Source: Marthasterias glacialis (Eukaryota; Echinodermata; Asteroidea; Forcipulatida; Asteriidae). Taken from it: DNA of 64,000 nucleotides. Made by a program: the position numbers and the translations under genes. Position 1 is the stretch's first letter, and each line of letters opens with the position of its first letter. Below, one piece after another: positions 57,701-60,419 of this stretch. The notes under the pieces are model-generated. The model did not search any database. It was given only the letters and a program-made list of their open reading frames with translations, and had not been told where the DNA came from. Where the stretch lies: contig OU452223.1 of NCBI GenBank assembly GCA_911728455.2, forward strand, positions 6,098,174 to 6,162,173, read 5' to 3'.

Positions 57701-60398
57701 TTAAAAAAATGACAAATCAAATGTAGTCAGCATCATACTTTCATCTTCGGATTAATTTGAAACAATTTTAATAGACCTTATGCATCTGACGTCCTGAGTC
57801 CCACAGAGATATGTACAACAGCGCCCTCATTGAGGTCAAAACGGACGTTAGTTTACTGTACAAAAACGGCTGTGCATACCCTCTGTAGACCTTATACACA
57901 TGATGTCATTTGAGAAGAGCGCCCTCGGCTAGGTGTCAAAAGAAGGTTGCTCATTGGCCCATCCTGTGTGTGTTTTCCATTGTTTTACCTCTAAGATGGC
58001 AGCGTGATGACGTCAATGCATAAGGTCCACGTTTCAACTTTCAATCTCTTTCAAACTTTGCCTTTATTAAGGGGACACCCTTTGTATGCAATTCAGATCT
58101 GAGGGCCCAATTTCATAGAGCTGCTTAGCAGAAAATATTGCTTAAAATTGTTCTGCTAAGCAGAACTGAGCAGGATACCAGTCACAAGTTGCACATGGTA
58201 GTTTGGCCGGTAACCTTATTCTGGTAAGCATAATTTTGTTGTGCTTAGCTACTTTTTGTGCTTAAGCAGCTCTATGAAATTGGCCCCAGATGCTTCGTCC
58301 TTCAGGGCAAGGCAATTTTTCCCTAGTAAAGAGCATCTCAACGAGGGAAATTTAAAATTCTACTGAAACATTTTGAGGGGCACCAAGGCAATGACCAGAG
58401 GCAACGGAGGCGATTGCCATCATTGCCTATGTGAAGTATCAGACCTACATTGACCACATTGGCTGATTAAAAAACACCACTTGGATTTAAGTACGTACAC
58501 AAAACAATAATTTTTTCCAGCGTTTTAGAAAGCCACACATAAATTCCACTAAGAGTAATTGATCACTGACACAGTGTAAGAAACAAACAAAATATAAAAT
58601 CCACTGCTACTTAAAAGATATTCTTTAGGAAGTCTCATTCCAAACAAGTTTGAAGCTTAGCTTATTGGCTTTGTCACAATTACTTGAGTATCTGAATGCA
58701 ACTAGCATTGGAACTTACAGCATTTTTAGACTTAAATCATCAATTATGAGCAAATACATGTACATGAATGTTACTATGATATTTATCTTTTCAAGATGGT
58801 GTCTCAGCCTTACAAAAAAGTGATTAAATATTAATAATTTCAATGAAACAGAGGTCAAATCAAGCTGTTAATCACATCAAACAGTCACGTTGAATTAAGT
58901 GTCATTCAGTAAATTTGAGCTGGTACAGGACTGGAATAATTGGCAAAATAACATGCCTTTGTCATCCCTGAAATCAAAGCAATGGTATATAACTATATAA
59001 CTCTGGGGGAACTATTTTGTATTTATTATATTTTTCTGGTAATGAAACCAAGGGAAGCCTGTAAAAGCGACTAGCACTGTGACCCGTAGGTCTGAAGATG
59101 TGTAGAGAAGATGATGAAGAAATGATCACTTTCAGAAGAAAAACCCTAAATAGGGAAAACCCACGCAATCAGGTAGGGACTGAAAACTCAATCCACATGC
59201 AAGGCTCCAGTCCGGGATTCGAACCGGGGTCACAGAGGTGGGAAGTAGGGCAGAAACCACTGAGCCAATCTGAATGGCCGATAGATATATTACGCTTTTA
59301 TTTTACATTTCACTCCTGTTTTTTTTTCCATTGATCATTTAGTATCACATTTAAGGGTCACAGTTTTCAGTTTAAATTCAAACTGTCCACCTTTATGAAT
59401 ACTTCTTAAAGGCTTTTCATTTCTTAAAGCCCTTTGAAGTACATCATCACTTAACTGTACTTGGACCCCCTGATTCCATGTTAAAGGAATTGGTCTGTAC
59501 AATACAGTCATTAACCAGTTGCCGCTGGGATTCTCCCATTTTTTTTCCGGGATTATTTTGTCGGAATTGCCAGAATTTTTTTCTTGGAGAGTTCCGCTTG
59601 CACAAAGAAACCCTGACTTGACAAAGCCAAGAGAACGAAGATTCTCTTTATTGTACAGTGTTTTTTGTTTTCTCTATCGAGAAAATGTCAAGTTCATGCA
59701 CCGTGAATTGCAAAACCTCTGCCGTAACATACAGCATAGGATTGGTACTAAACATAGCATCATGGTTCGATTGCCGGTTCACTCTGACTTACCAATATTG
59801 AGCTGAAATATAATGAATAAACAACATGAACAATGGTGGAAACCTCCCGATGTCTCATAATCCTTTTCTTGGAACAAAAGGACAAAGGTCTGGAATCGGG
59901 ATTACACAAAAACCATTGCTCAATAGCCAGAAAACAGCACAATATTCAAGACCATATTTTCTCTTTGTGTGGGTAAAACGAAGCGTTGATACACGGCATC
60001 TGGCTCCAACTGATTAAGTGGGTACTGACGGAGGCTTTTTCAGCGGTTTCCAAAACTCCAATATTAAAAAATTGAAAATTTGCAATAATTTCCATTTTCA
60101 CCTTTACCCATATGCTGTACCACATCTCAAATATTATAACCTCAGGACCTCTTTTCCAAATGATCACCTTGTTATAATCCAGTATGCATACCCCATCAAT
60201 AATGGTATGTATCCTACCTTTCTTTCGAATCGGCCTGGGTTTAGGAATCTTCGGCGAGGTCCTCCCTTTCCACGTCCAGAACTCGGGCTTCTTAATGCTC
60301 TTCTTCTTGTCTTTCCACAGGGCCTTAGGGGCTGGGATGTGATGCATGTGCTCGAAAAACCTCGGACATGGCAGTGAGGGTAGCTCTTCAAATTCCCG
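24505..60398 (-). CDS. Unrecognised multi-exon gene, 3' part (15 exons), Pro/Glu-rich linker plus EF-hand-like module
   Basis: I built this gene by joining minus-strand open frames at GT-AG sites with compatible phases. The exons, in gene order, are 60218-60398, 57414-57611, 56295-56330, 53456-53512, 38819-39088, 37313-37507, 35413-35649, 34995-35051, 30537-30581, 29653-29940, 28872-28942, 27716-27826, 27097-27191, 26424-26493 and 24505-24735 with the stop. They total 2142 nt, about 713 residues. Residues 1-425 are low-complexity and Pro/Glu/Lys/Ser-rich, with an acidic tract near 170-205. A charged helix ([20 protein letters not shown]) lies near 490. An EF-hand loop with D at positions 1, 3, 5 and 12 sits at about 547-558 and is followed by helical EF-hand-like sequence to the end. 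No signal peptide or membrane segment is visible. The N terminus is missing. An intracellular Ca2+-responsive scaffold or ciliary protein is possible, but this is inference; I do not recognise the family. Confidence 0.78.
24828..25425 (+). mobile_element. Element with internal 73-bp tandem array
   Basis: Ends AGGCCTGATTGCTTC and GAAGTATCAGGCCT enclose seven copies of a 73-bp unit; GAGGAAATTGTAAATTTC lies at 24898, 24971, 25044, 25117, 25190, 25263 and 25338. Two unit variants (GAAGCATTTAAAGGGCACC and GGAGCATTTTAAGGGCAGC) alternate irregularly. Relatives with one unit are at 8747-8950 and 58292-58446. Confidence 0.8.
25735..25870 (-). repeat. SINE family 1, headless fragment
   Basis: Matches the body of the long copy at 36093-36476, including GGGTTCTTTTACATACATTA and GTGTCTCAAGGACACAAG. 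The tRNA-like head is degraded. Confidence 0.55.
26424..26493 (-). CDS. Exon 14, amphipathic helix
   Basis: A 70-nt exon (phase 2 in, phase 0 out; acceptor TTTTTGTCACAG, donor GTGAAG). It encodes [20 protein letters not shown] then HAK, a probable amphipathic helix. The phases join exons 13 and 15 without changing frame. Confidence 0.75.
27097..27191 (-). CDS. Exon 13, EF-hand-like helices
   Basis: A 95-nt exon (phase 0 in, phase 2 out) with acceptor TTCTTTTGTAG and a perfect donor GTAAGT. It encodes [20 protein letters not shown] then [11 protein letters not shown]. The DFRVF motif resembles the usual end of an EF-hand pair, but the loop itself is not canonical. Confidence 0.8.
27235..27300 (-). 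repeat. Fragment of the 36.8/56.4-kb interspersed repeat
   Basis: Its complement contains GGGCTTCTGG, CCAGTTTGTGTGAAGTGGGC and CAGTGGAATT, as in the copies at 36790 and 56410. It lies in the intron between exons 13 and 12. Confidence 0.5.
27716..27826 (-). CDS. Exon 12, EF-hand loop
   Basis: A 111-nt exon, phase 0 on both sides (acceptor TTGTTGACAG, donor GTAAGT). It begins with V and then the loop [12 protein letters not shown]: acidic residues at loop positions 1, 3 and 5, Ser at 9 and Asp rather than the usual Glu at 12. An exit helix (TLIALKGI) and an acidic helix ([11 protein letters not shown]) follow. Ca2+ binding is plausible from the loop. Confidence 0.85.
28525..28815. mobile_element. 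TIR element, AAGTACCTGAAACC family, copy A
   Basis: It has GTAAGTACCTGAAACCAGCC, GAATGGACATGCAGG and, at the other end, CAGTATAAGCCTGCATG in inverse. Better preserved copies are at 62099-62340 and 63640-63995. The right end is broken after GCATG. Confidence 0.55.
28872..28942 (-). CDS. Exon 11, entering helix of EF-hand-like module
   Basis: A 71-nt exon (phase 1 in, phase 0 out; acceptor CAATTTTGTAG, donor GTGAGT). It encodes [20 protein letters not shown] then FDT, which reads as the entering helix of the EF-hand whose loop opens the next exon. Confidence 0.78.
29290..29549 (-). repeat. Partial copy of the CCAGTTGCCGC element
   Basis: Minus-strand match to 51351-51889: TTAACCAGTTGCTGCCGG at its right end, then CACAAAGAAACCCAGACTTG and TTTGTTTCTCAACGGAGAA. 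Only the first half of the element is present. It lies in the intron just after exon 10. Confidence 0.6.
29653..29940 (-). CDS. Exon 10, Pro/Ser-rich then charged helix
   Basis: A 288-nt exon, phase 1 on both sides, with donor GTAAGT. It begins [20 protein letters not shown], continues Pro/Ser-rich, then changes to a charged helical segment ([20 protein letters not shown]) that leads into the folded C-terminal part. The acceptor (TTTTCTCCAG) follows an A/T-rich tract. Confidence 0.8.
30300..30425. repeat. tRNA-like SINE fragments in opposite orientations
   Basis: GGTTCAAATCCTGCTCCAGT at 30390 matches the tRNA-like piece at 47025. A degenerate inverted counterpart (GTGGGATTTAATCCTGCGAC) lies 70 bp to the left. 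Confidence 0.4.
30537..30581 (-). CDS. Exon 9, 45-nt micro-exon
   Basis: A 45-nt exon encoding [14 protein letters not shown], with acceptor CAACTTTTCAG and donor GTAAGA. It is phase 1 on both sides and joins exons 8 and 10 in frame. Confidence 0.68.
30790..31722. repeat. Decayed TIR elements of the GGCCCAATTTCAT family
   Basis: Segments include GCGCAGAATTCTGCGATAAG at 30833, GGCCCAATTTTATAAAGCCT at 31006, AACAGCTTTATGAAATCGG at 31281 and GGCTCTATGAATCGGCCCC at 31703. They look like two or more nested old elements. Confidence 0.4.
31784..31975. mobile_element. TIR element, GATATGTGGCAG ends, copy B
   Basis: A reverse-orientation copy of 2897-3095. It contains long T runs followed by G runs (31860-31890 and 31935-31958) where the other copy has C runs. 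Confidence 0.65.
32168..32347 (-). mobile_element. 185-bp TIR family, copy 1
   Basis: It ends in CTATGAAATTGGGCC and contains AAGGTTACCAGCCAAAATAC and CTGCTTATTTTTGCTTAG, features shared by the copies at 34400, 37711, 54172 and 58103. Confidence 0.6.
33773..34190. repeat. 12-bp minisatellite (AAGCCAGAGCCC)n
   Basis: About 34 units of AAGCCAGAGCCC with GCCTAAGCC and GCTGGAGCC variants, in the intron between exons 8 and 9. Because the unit is a multiple of three, four frames stay open and give Pro-Glu-Pro-Lys, Ser-Pro-Ser-Gln, Gly-Leu-Gly-Ser and Trp-Leu-Gly-Leu proteins. I do not regard any as a gene. Confidence 0.9.
34400..34582 (+). mobile_element. 185-bp TIR family, copy 2
   Basis: Ends CCCAATTTCATGGAGCTGCT and CTCTATGAAATTGGG are inverted. 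The interior has GATGCCAGTCACAGATGGTA and TTGGCTGGTAACCTTATTGT. Confidence 0.75.
34668..34817. mobile_element. TIR element, TGGGAGA ends with AGGTGGCAGCAGAC arms
   Basis: Left GTGGGAGACTTTG and CAGGTGGCAGCAGAC are matched in inverse by GTCTGCTGCCACCT and CAAATCTCCCAT on the right. It is about 150 bp and noncoding, 180 bp from exon 8. Confidence 0.65.
34995..35051 (-). CDS. Exon 8, 57-nt linker exon
   Basis: A 57-nt exon encoding [18 protein letters not shown]. The acceptor is CACTCATCAG and the donor is GTAAGTCA. It is phase 1 on both sides. The composition matches the neighbouring exons, which suggests small modules arisen by exon duplication. Confidence 0.72.
35150..35345. repeat. Interspersed repeat shared with 61750-61870
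   Basis: Shares GTGCAGTGTTCTTACTTTGT and GTGATTCAATATATA with 61795-61830 in the same order, flanked by GATTGGTAAA-like and TTTGGGC-like sequence. Confidence 0.55.
35413..35649 (-). CDS. Exon 7, Pro/Thr/Lys repeat exon
   Basis: A 237-nt exon, phase 1 on both sides (acceptor GTTGACAG or the AG two bases later; donor GTAAGT). The product is Pro/Thr/Glu repeats ([18 protein letters not shown]), a Lys-rich centre ([19 protein letters not shown]) and a second Pro/Glu block. It is very likely disordered. Confidence 0.8.
36093..36476 (-). repeat. tRNA-derived SINE (family 1), long copy
   Basis: On the minus strand it begins TGGCGTGTCGTGGCCGAGCG, has GACACTTGTGTCCTTAAGCA and ends in an (ATT)n tail at about 36093-36110. 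It is nearly full length, about 380 bp, in the intron between exons 7 and 6. Confidence 0.75.
36786..37128 (+). repeat. Interspersed repeat of about 340 bp, copy A
   Basis: Long blocks are shared with 56410-56755, such as GATAAGACCTTGAGTCTTTG, AATCATCAAAGACAAAAAGT and GGCTTCTGGCAATCGATGGA. No coding frame spans both copies. Confidence 0.75.
37313..37507 (-). CDS. Exon 6, linker exon
   Basis: A 195-nt exon, phase 1 on both sides. The acceptor is TTGTACTCTCAG; the donor GTTTGT is weaker than the others. It encodes [20 protein letters not shown], followed by a segment with [20 protein letters not shown] and a Pro-rich end ([10 protein letters not shown]). Confidence 0.75.
37545..37970 (+). mobile_element. 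Head-to-tail cluster of 185-bp TIR family copies
   Basis: A left-truncated copy (37545-37709) abuts a complete copy (37711-37936), which runs into the start of a third (AATTTCATAGCTCTGCTTCA). Each contains ACCAGTCACA and TTGGCTGGTAACC-like sequence. They lie between exons 6 and 5. Confidence 0.65.
38163..38234 (-). tRNA. tRNA-Thr-like sequence, probably a pseudogene or SINE head
   Basis: On the minus strand it starts GGGCTGGTTAGCTCAGTTGG with a good D arm and box A. An anticodon stem can form around a loop with GGT (Thr), and the 3' end CCAGCC can pair with the acceptor. The T-loop is broken (GGTTAAAGTCC instead of GGTTCGAATCC), which argues against function. Confidence 0.4.
38819..39088 (-). 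CDS. Exon 5, acidic Asp-rich segment
   Basis: A 270-nt exon, phase 1 on both sides. The acceptor is TTCCAAACAG and the donor is GTAGGTGT. It encodes [20 protein letters not shown], then an Asp/Glu run ([11 protein letters not shown]) and a basic RLRRKYKEI, ending in [10 protein letters not shown]. The mixture of an aromatic/hydrophobic end and an acidic middle looks like real coding sequence rather than simple repeat. Confidence 0.8.
39148..39517. repeat. Interspersed repeat with internal inverted segments, copy B
   Basis: A counterpart of 5214-5580. It starts CTTCCAGTACGCGCTGATCT and shares GGGAGTGTGATAATAAACCA and an inverted pair around ATATGGGATGCAGAAGCGG. Confidence 0.6.
39738..39985 (-). 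repeat. tRNA-derived SINE (family 3)
   Basis: On the minus strand: box A-like TGGTCTAGTGGTTAAGAC, box B GGGTTCGAACCCC, then a hairpin of TGGATTTTTTTCCA type and CACTGAGTATACAGTGC. Relatives lie at 41936-42080 and 42109-42245. Confidence 0.65.
39961..40184. repeat. Near-perfect hairpin, arms about 107 bp
   Basis: The left arm runs from AGATAGATGTCAATATTTGC to GAGTCCTGTGG. The right arm is its reverse complement with very few differences, and the loop is a short A-run. The sequence is the 3' end of SINE family 3 duplicated head to head. Confidence 0.85.
40423..40687. mobile_element. TIR element, ATAGACCGATTCATTAAGCCCC family
   Basis: Left ATAGACTGATTCATTAAGCC and right GGCTTAATGAATCGGTCTAT are inverted, with AACCAATCACAG and CTGTGATTGGT inside. 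Related copies are at 22350 and 45638. Confidence 0.75.
40707..41297. repeat. Large foldback, arms of about 240 bp
   Basis: Left arm: TTTTTGAAGGCAAGGGATAC, TTTACATGTACATCTTCC, and CGTTTCGACCCTAGCAGAGT. The right arm carries the reverse complements in reverse order. The centre (40920-41060) has GTGGAAAGAA repeats. It is noncoding and lies within the large intron of the EF-hand-like gene. Confidence 0.75.
41838..42545. mobile_element. Composite foldback: SINE family 3 copies around an inner TIR element
   Basis: The outer arms (CATACACCGATGTGTGTTAA at 41860, its inverse at 42475) enclose tRNA-like pieces in both orientations (GGGATTCGAACCCACGACC at 41943, GGTCGTGGGTTCGAATCCC at 42181). Inside is an inverted copy (about 42290-42466) of the GCAGCTATGG element seen at 56869-57079. 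Confidence 0.65.
42640..42790 (-). repeat. Foldback repeat carrying a perfect histone stem-loop consensus
   Basis: On the minus strand GGTTCTTTTCAGAACC (42662-42677) fits the metazoan histone mRNA 3' stem-loop consensus GGYYCTTYTCAGRRCC at every position and is followed by ACCACA, as in histone genes. A degenerate inverted copy (TTTCTTTTCAGAATCACCA) lies at 42768-42786. An inner hairpin (GATCAGAGC with its inverse) separates them. No histone reading frame is present. Confidence 0.6.
42800..45200. other. Intron sequence without recognised features
   Basis: AT-rich intron of the EF-hand-like gene with short A and T tracts and a poly-G run near 44920. I see no splice-bounded exon with compatible phase and no element ends. 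Confidence 0.4.
45204..45345 (+). repeat. tRNA-derived SINE (family 1), head only
   Basis: GCGTGTCGTGGCCGAGTGG, GGGTTCGAATCCC and GACACTTGTGTCCTTCAGCA in tRNA-like order. The body stops after ATAATTGCTTC. Confidence 0.7.
45638..45726. mobile_element. Short TIR element, GACCGAT family
   Basis: AGACCGATCCAATAAGCCC on the left and a diverged TGCATCGGACTAT on the right, with CTGTGATTGGTCAAT inside. It is an 89-bp relative of 40423-40687 and lies 370 bp upstream of lectin copy 1. Confidence 0.5.
46097..46834 (+). CDS. Secreted C-type lectin-like/PAN domain protein, copy 1
   Basis: 245 residues in one open frame. A signal peptide ([20 protein letters not shown]) is followed by a long-form C-type lectin-like domain: C29 and C40 at its start, core pairs C58-C155 and C132-C147, the WIGL-like MWLGC, and an extra Cys pair C98/C110. 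Residues 160-245 form a Cys-rich PAN/Apple-like domain ([20 protein letters not shown]). The sugar-binding EPN motif is replaced by KPSNN and WND by WGSPN, so classical Ca2+-dependent sugar binding is doubtful. Three N-glycosylation sequons are present (NNT, NLS, NVT). It is probably secreted and may act in recognition or immunity, from family knowledge. Its 5' end and promoter differ from copies 2 and 3. The stop overlaps a donor-like GTGAGT at 46831. Confidence 0.9.
   Translation: MNLVNFLVGGCLVVILGQAVVDAIHSLGCPYGWRQFGQSCYMMVTDTPLNWYEARQVCLEAGSNLAVPNSKTENDFIWNLQKEVLKNYKRPFPMWLGCTYGMEVPGQLICHHDDQNEYQNWELNEKPSNNTCITIKKSNGRWGSPNCYQERRLLCERNRCPGRLRCFTVPIKDSGHQATPYCLGSHTYKETLIHNPIQCCLACSKDPNCHSFNLSGKMCQLNNVTISQVDADKYLMENCVYYEYQ
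46970..47043 (+). repeat. tRNA-like SINE head
   Basis: Box A-like TAGCTCAGTTGGTAGA and box B-like GGTTCAAATCC occur at tRNA spacing, followed by CTTTGTTCACCCAAAA. The 3' end resembles a fragment at 30,385-30,425. It does not fold into a clean acceptor stem, so I read it as a tRNA-derived repeat, not a tRNA gene. Confidence 0.55.
48079..48090 (+). promoter_or_regulatory. TATA-like element upstream of lectin copy 2
   Basis: GATATAAATTAA lies about 145 bp before the ATG of copy 2. It sits in a block conserved upstream of copy 3, which is followed in both by CAGTCGGTGACTCCCTCAAA. Placement of a start site about 30 bp downstream is inference. Confidence 0.35.
48227..48970 (+). CDS. Secreted C-type lectin-like/PAN domain protein, copy 2
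   Basis: 247 residues. The signal peptide ([20 protein letters not shown]) is shared with copy 3, not copy 1. The lectin-like domain spans about 31-157 and the PAN/Apple-like domain 162-247. It is the most divergent copy in the second half of the lectin domain ([19 protein letters not shown]). C100 is kept but its expected partner at 112 is Tyr, leaving an odd cysteine. EPN and WND motifs are absent (KEPSNN and SFLDC instead). The start is the first ATG after a conserved upstream block with a TATA-like sequence. The stop TGA overlaps a donor-like GTGAGT at 48967. Confidence 0.9.
   Translation: MDLKPSNVWMSGFLLVFLVGAVVGSIRSLGCPYGWRQFGQSCYMMVTDTPLNWYEARQVCLDAGSNLAAPNSKTEHNFIWNLQKEILKNYTKPFAMWLGCTYGMEVPRQLKYYNDDQTTYQNWKVNKEPSNNTCIVIKKGTGRWSFLDCFRQKRFLCERNRCHGHLRCFTVPIKDSGHQATPYCLGSHTYKETLIQNPIQCCLACSKDPNCHSFNLSGKMCQLSNVTISQVDADKYLIENCVYYEYQ
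48971..50166 (+). repeat. Spacer between lectin copies 2 and 3, part of tandem duplication
   Basis: This is a paralogue of the preceding spacer, about 200 bp shorter. The ATG-to-ATG distance is 1940 bp here against 2130 bp for copies 1 and 2. The last 400 bp before the ATG is almost the same as before copy 2. This supports tandem duplication of units of about 2 kb. Confidence 0.8.
50021..50034 (+). promoter_or_regulatory. TATA-like element upstream of lectin copy 3
   Basis: GATAAATATTAAAA is at the position corresponding to the TATA-like sequence of copy 2, in the same conserved upstream block. It is a weaker TATA match. Confidence 0.28.
50167..50910 (+). CDS. Secreted C-type lectin-like/PAN domain protein, copy 3
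   Basis: 247 residues with the same signal peptide as copy 2. The lectin domain is a mosaic: YVSVTDTS near its start and [13 protein letters not shown] in the middle are unique, while the end ([19 protein letters not shown]) matches copy 1. The C100/C112 extra pair is present. The sequence EEPSNN is one inserted Ser away from EPNN, and WND is replaced by WGSPN. The PAN-like half is identical or nearly identical to the other copies. The stop is TAA where copies 1 and 2 have TGA, and the change keeps a donor consensus (GTAAGT at 50907). Confidence 0.9.
   Translation: MDLKPSNVWMSGFLLVFLVGAVVGSIRSLGCPYGWRQFGQSCYVSVTDTSLNWYEARQVCLDAGSNLAVPNSKTENDFIWNLQKEVLKNNHNVINMWLGCTYGMAVPGQLKCYNDDQNEYQNWNVNEEPSNNTCITMRKSNGRWGSPNCYQERRLLCERNRCPGRLRCFTVPIKDSGHQATPYCLGSHTYKETLIQNPIQCCLACSKDPNCHSFNLSGKMCQLNNVTISQVDADKYLMENCVYYEYQ
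51351..51889 (+). mobile_element. Element with CCAGTTG/CAACTGG ends, copy A
   Basis: It begins TTGACCAGTTGCCGCAGGGA and ends GGTTTCAACTGGTTAA. It contains CACAAAGAAACCCTGACTTG and GGAACAAAAGGACAAAGGTC in the same order as 59511-60017. At about 540 bp it is noncoding and has no transposase frame. Confidence 0.7.
52004..52242. mobile_element. TIR element with nested inverted segment
   Basis: TTTGATGACACAAG at the left pairs with CTTGTATCATCAAAG at the right. Inside, GGGCCATCACAGATTT is matched by AAATCTGTGATGGCCC. Confidence 0.65.
53456..53512 (-). CDS. Exon 4, 57-nt acidic exon
   Basis: A 57-nt exon encoding [18 protein letters not shown]. The acceptor is CCACGGTTCAG and the donor is GTAAGGAG. 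It is phase 1 on both sides. It is separated from exon 5 by the 14.4-kb intron that contains the three lectin genes on the other strand. Confidence 0.7.
53850..53890. repeat. A-rich tract
   Basis: AAATAAAAAAAAAAATAAAA-type low complexity. Confidence 0.8.
54172..54347 (-). mobile_element. 185-bp TIR family, copy in intron 3-4
   Basis: GGGCCCAATTTAGAAATGCT and CTCTATAAAATTGGGCC ends. The interior has GTTACCAGCCGAAATACCAT and GTGTGACTGGTATCCTGCTT, the reverse orientation of the 34400 copy. Confidence 0.7.
54451..54590. repeat. (ATTT)n microsatellite with T and G tracts
   Basis: A TTTA tetranucleotide array with GTTT and CATT variants, ending in a run of T then G (54560-54589). Confidence 0.9.
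54600..56290. other. Intron sequence without recognised features
   Basis: Contains a long poly-G run near 55,237. At 55,545-55,680 an inverted pair (GTCGGGTTATGCCAAACATA and TATGTTTGGCGTAACCCGAC) indicates a small foldback. No exon is supported before 56295. Confidence 0.45.
56295..56330 (-). CDS. Exon 3, 36-nt micro-exon
   Basis: A micro-exon of 36 nt encoding [11 protein letters not shown]. Its acceptor is GAGAAATCAG and its donor is a near-consensus GTAAGA. It is phase 1 on both sides and joins exons 2 and 4 in frame. The match of both splice sites and both phases over so short a stretch supports it, although it rests on pattern matching alone. Confidence 0.65.
56410..56755 (+). repeat. 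Interspersed repeat of about 340 bp, copy B
   Basis: A close relative of 36786-37128, more complete at the left (GCTTCCAGTTACAAAGCTGG). The two copies lie in different introns of the same gene in the same orientation. Confidence 0.75.
56869..57079. mobile_element. TIR element, AGACTAATCTGAGCAG ends
   Basis: Left AGACTAATCTGAGCAGCTCG and right TTAGATTAGTGTATA are diverged inverted ends; inside, CGCAGCTATGGCC is matched by GGCCATAGCTAGG. A related inverted copy is nested at about 42290-42466. Confidence 0.65.
57414..57611 (-). CDS. Exon 2, Ser/Thr/Pro-rich linker
   Basis: A 198-nt exon, phase 1 on both sides. The acceptor follows a long pyrimidine tract (CATCTTCCTTCTCGACTATC, then CTCTCAAG) and the donor is GTAGAA. 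It encodes a Ser/Thr/Pro-rich, probably disordered segment ([20 protein letters not shown]) ending in RFPVDE. The choice of acceptor is the one that keeps phase 1; several weaker AGs lie downstream in the same frame. Confidence 0.68.
57774..58027. mobile_element. TIR element, GACCTTATGCA ends
   Basis: GACCTTATGCATCTGACGTC at the left pairs with GACGTCAATGCATAAGGTC at the right. Inside, TAGACCTTATACACATGATG repeats the end motif. It contains two AGCGCCCTC motifs. Confidence 0.7.
58103..58287 (+). mobile_element. 185-bp TIR family, best preserved copy
   Basis: GGGCCCAATTTCATAGAGCT and AGCTCTATGAAATTGGCCCC form the ends. The interior has GATACCAGTCACAAGTTGCA, TTGGCCGGTAACCTTATTCT and GCTTAGCTACTTTTTGTGCT. 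Confidence 0.8.
58292..58446 (+). mobile_element. Relative of the 73-bp-array element, one unit
   Basis: Contains GAGGGGCACCAAGGCAATGA, CCAGAGGCAAC and GTGAAGTATCAGACCT as in the right end of 24828-25425, with one decayed internal unit. Confidence 0.6.
59080..59285 (-). repeat. tRNA-derived SINE (family 2)
   Basis: On the minus strand: ATTGGCTCAGTGGTTTCTGC, box B CCGGTTCGAATCCCG, then CAGTCCCTACCTGATTGCGT and GGGTTTTCCC. Matches 18413-18630. Confidence 0.65.
59511..60017 (+). mobile_element. Element with CCAGTTG/CAACTGA ends, copy B
   Basis: Begins TTAACCAGTTGCCGCTGGGA and ends CTCCAACTGATTAA. Same internal order as 51351-51889. It lies just 200 bp downstream of exon 1 of the EF-hand-like gene, in its intron. 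Confidence 0.7.
60218..60398 (-). CDS. Exon 1 of the visible part, minus-strand EF-hand-like gene
   Basis: This open frame encodes a basic, Pro-rich segment ([15 protein letters not shown], then [17 protein letters not shown], then [10 protein letters not shown]). The donor is GTAGGA after 60218 and the phase is 1. The best acceptor has a pyrimidine-rich tract (TTGTGTTTGTCAACCTAG) and gives a phase-0 start at 60398. An alternative AG gives 60218-60385, which starts in phase 1 like all the following exons. No plausible start codon precedes it, so coding exons must lie upstream. Confidence 0.72.
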
Positions 60399-60419
60399 CT
60401 AGGTTGACAAACACAAGAT

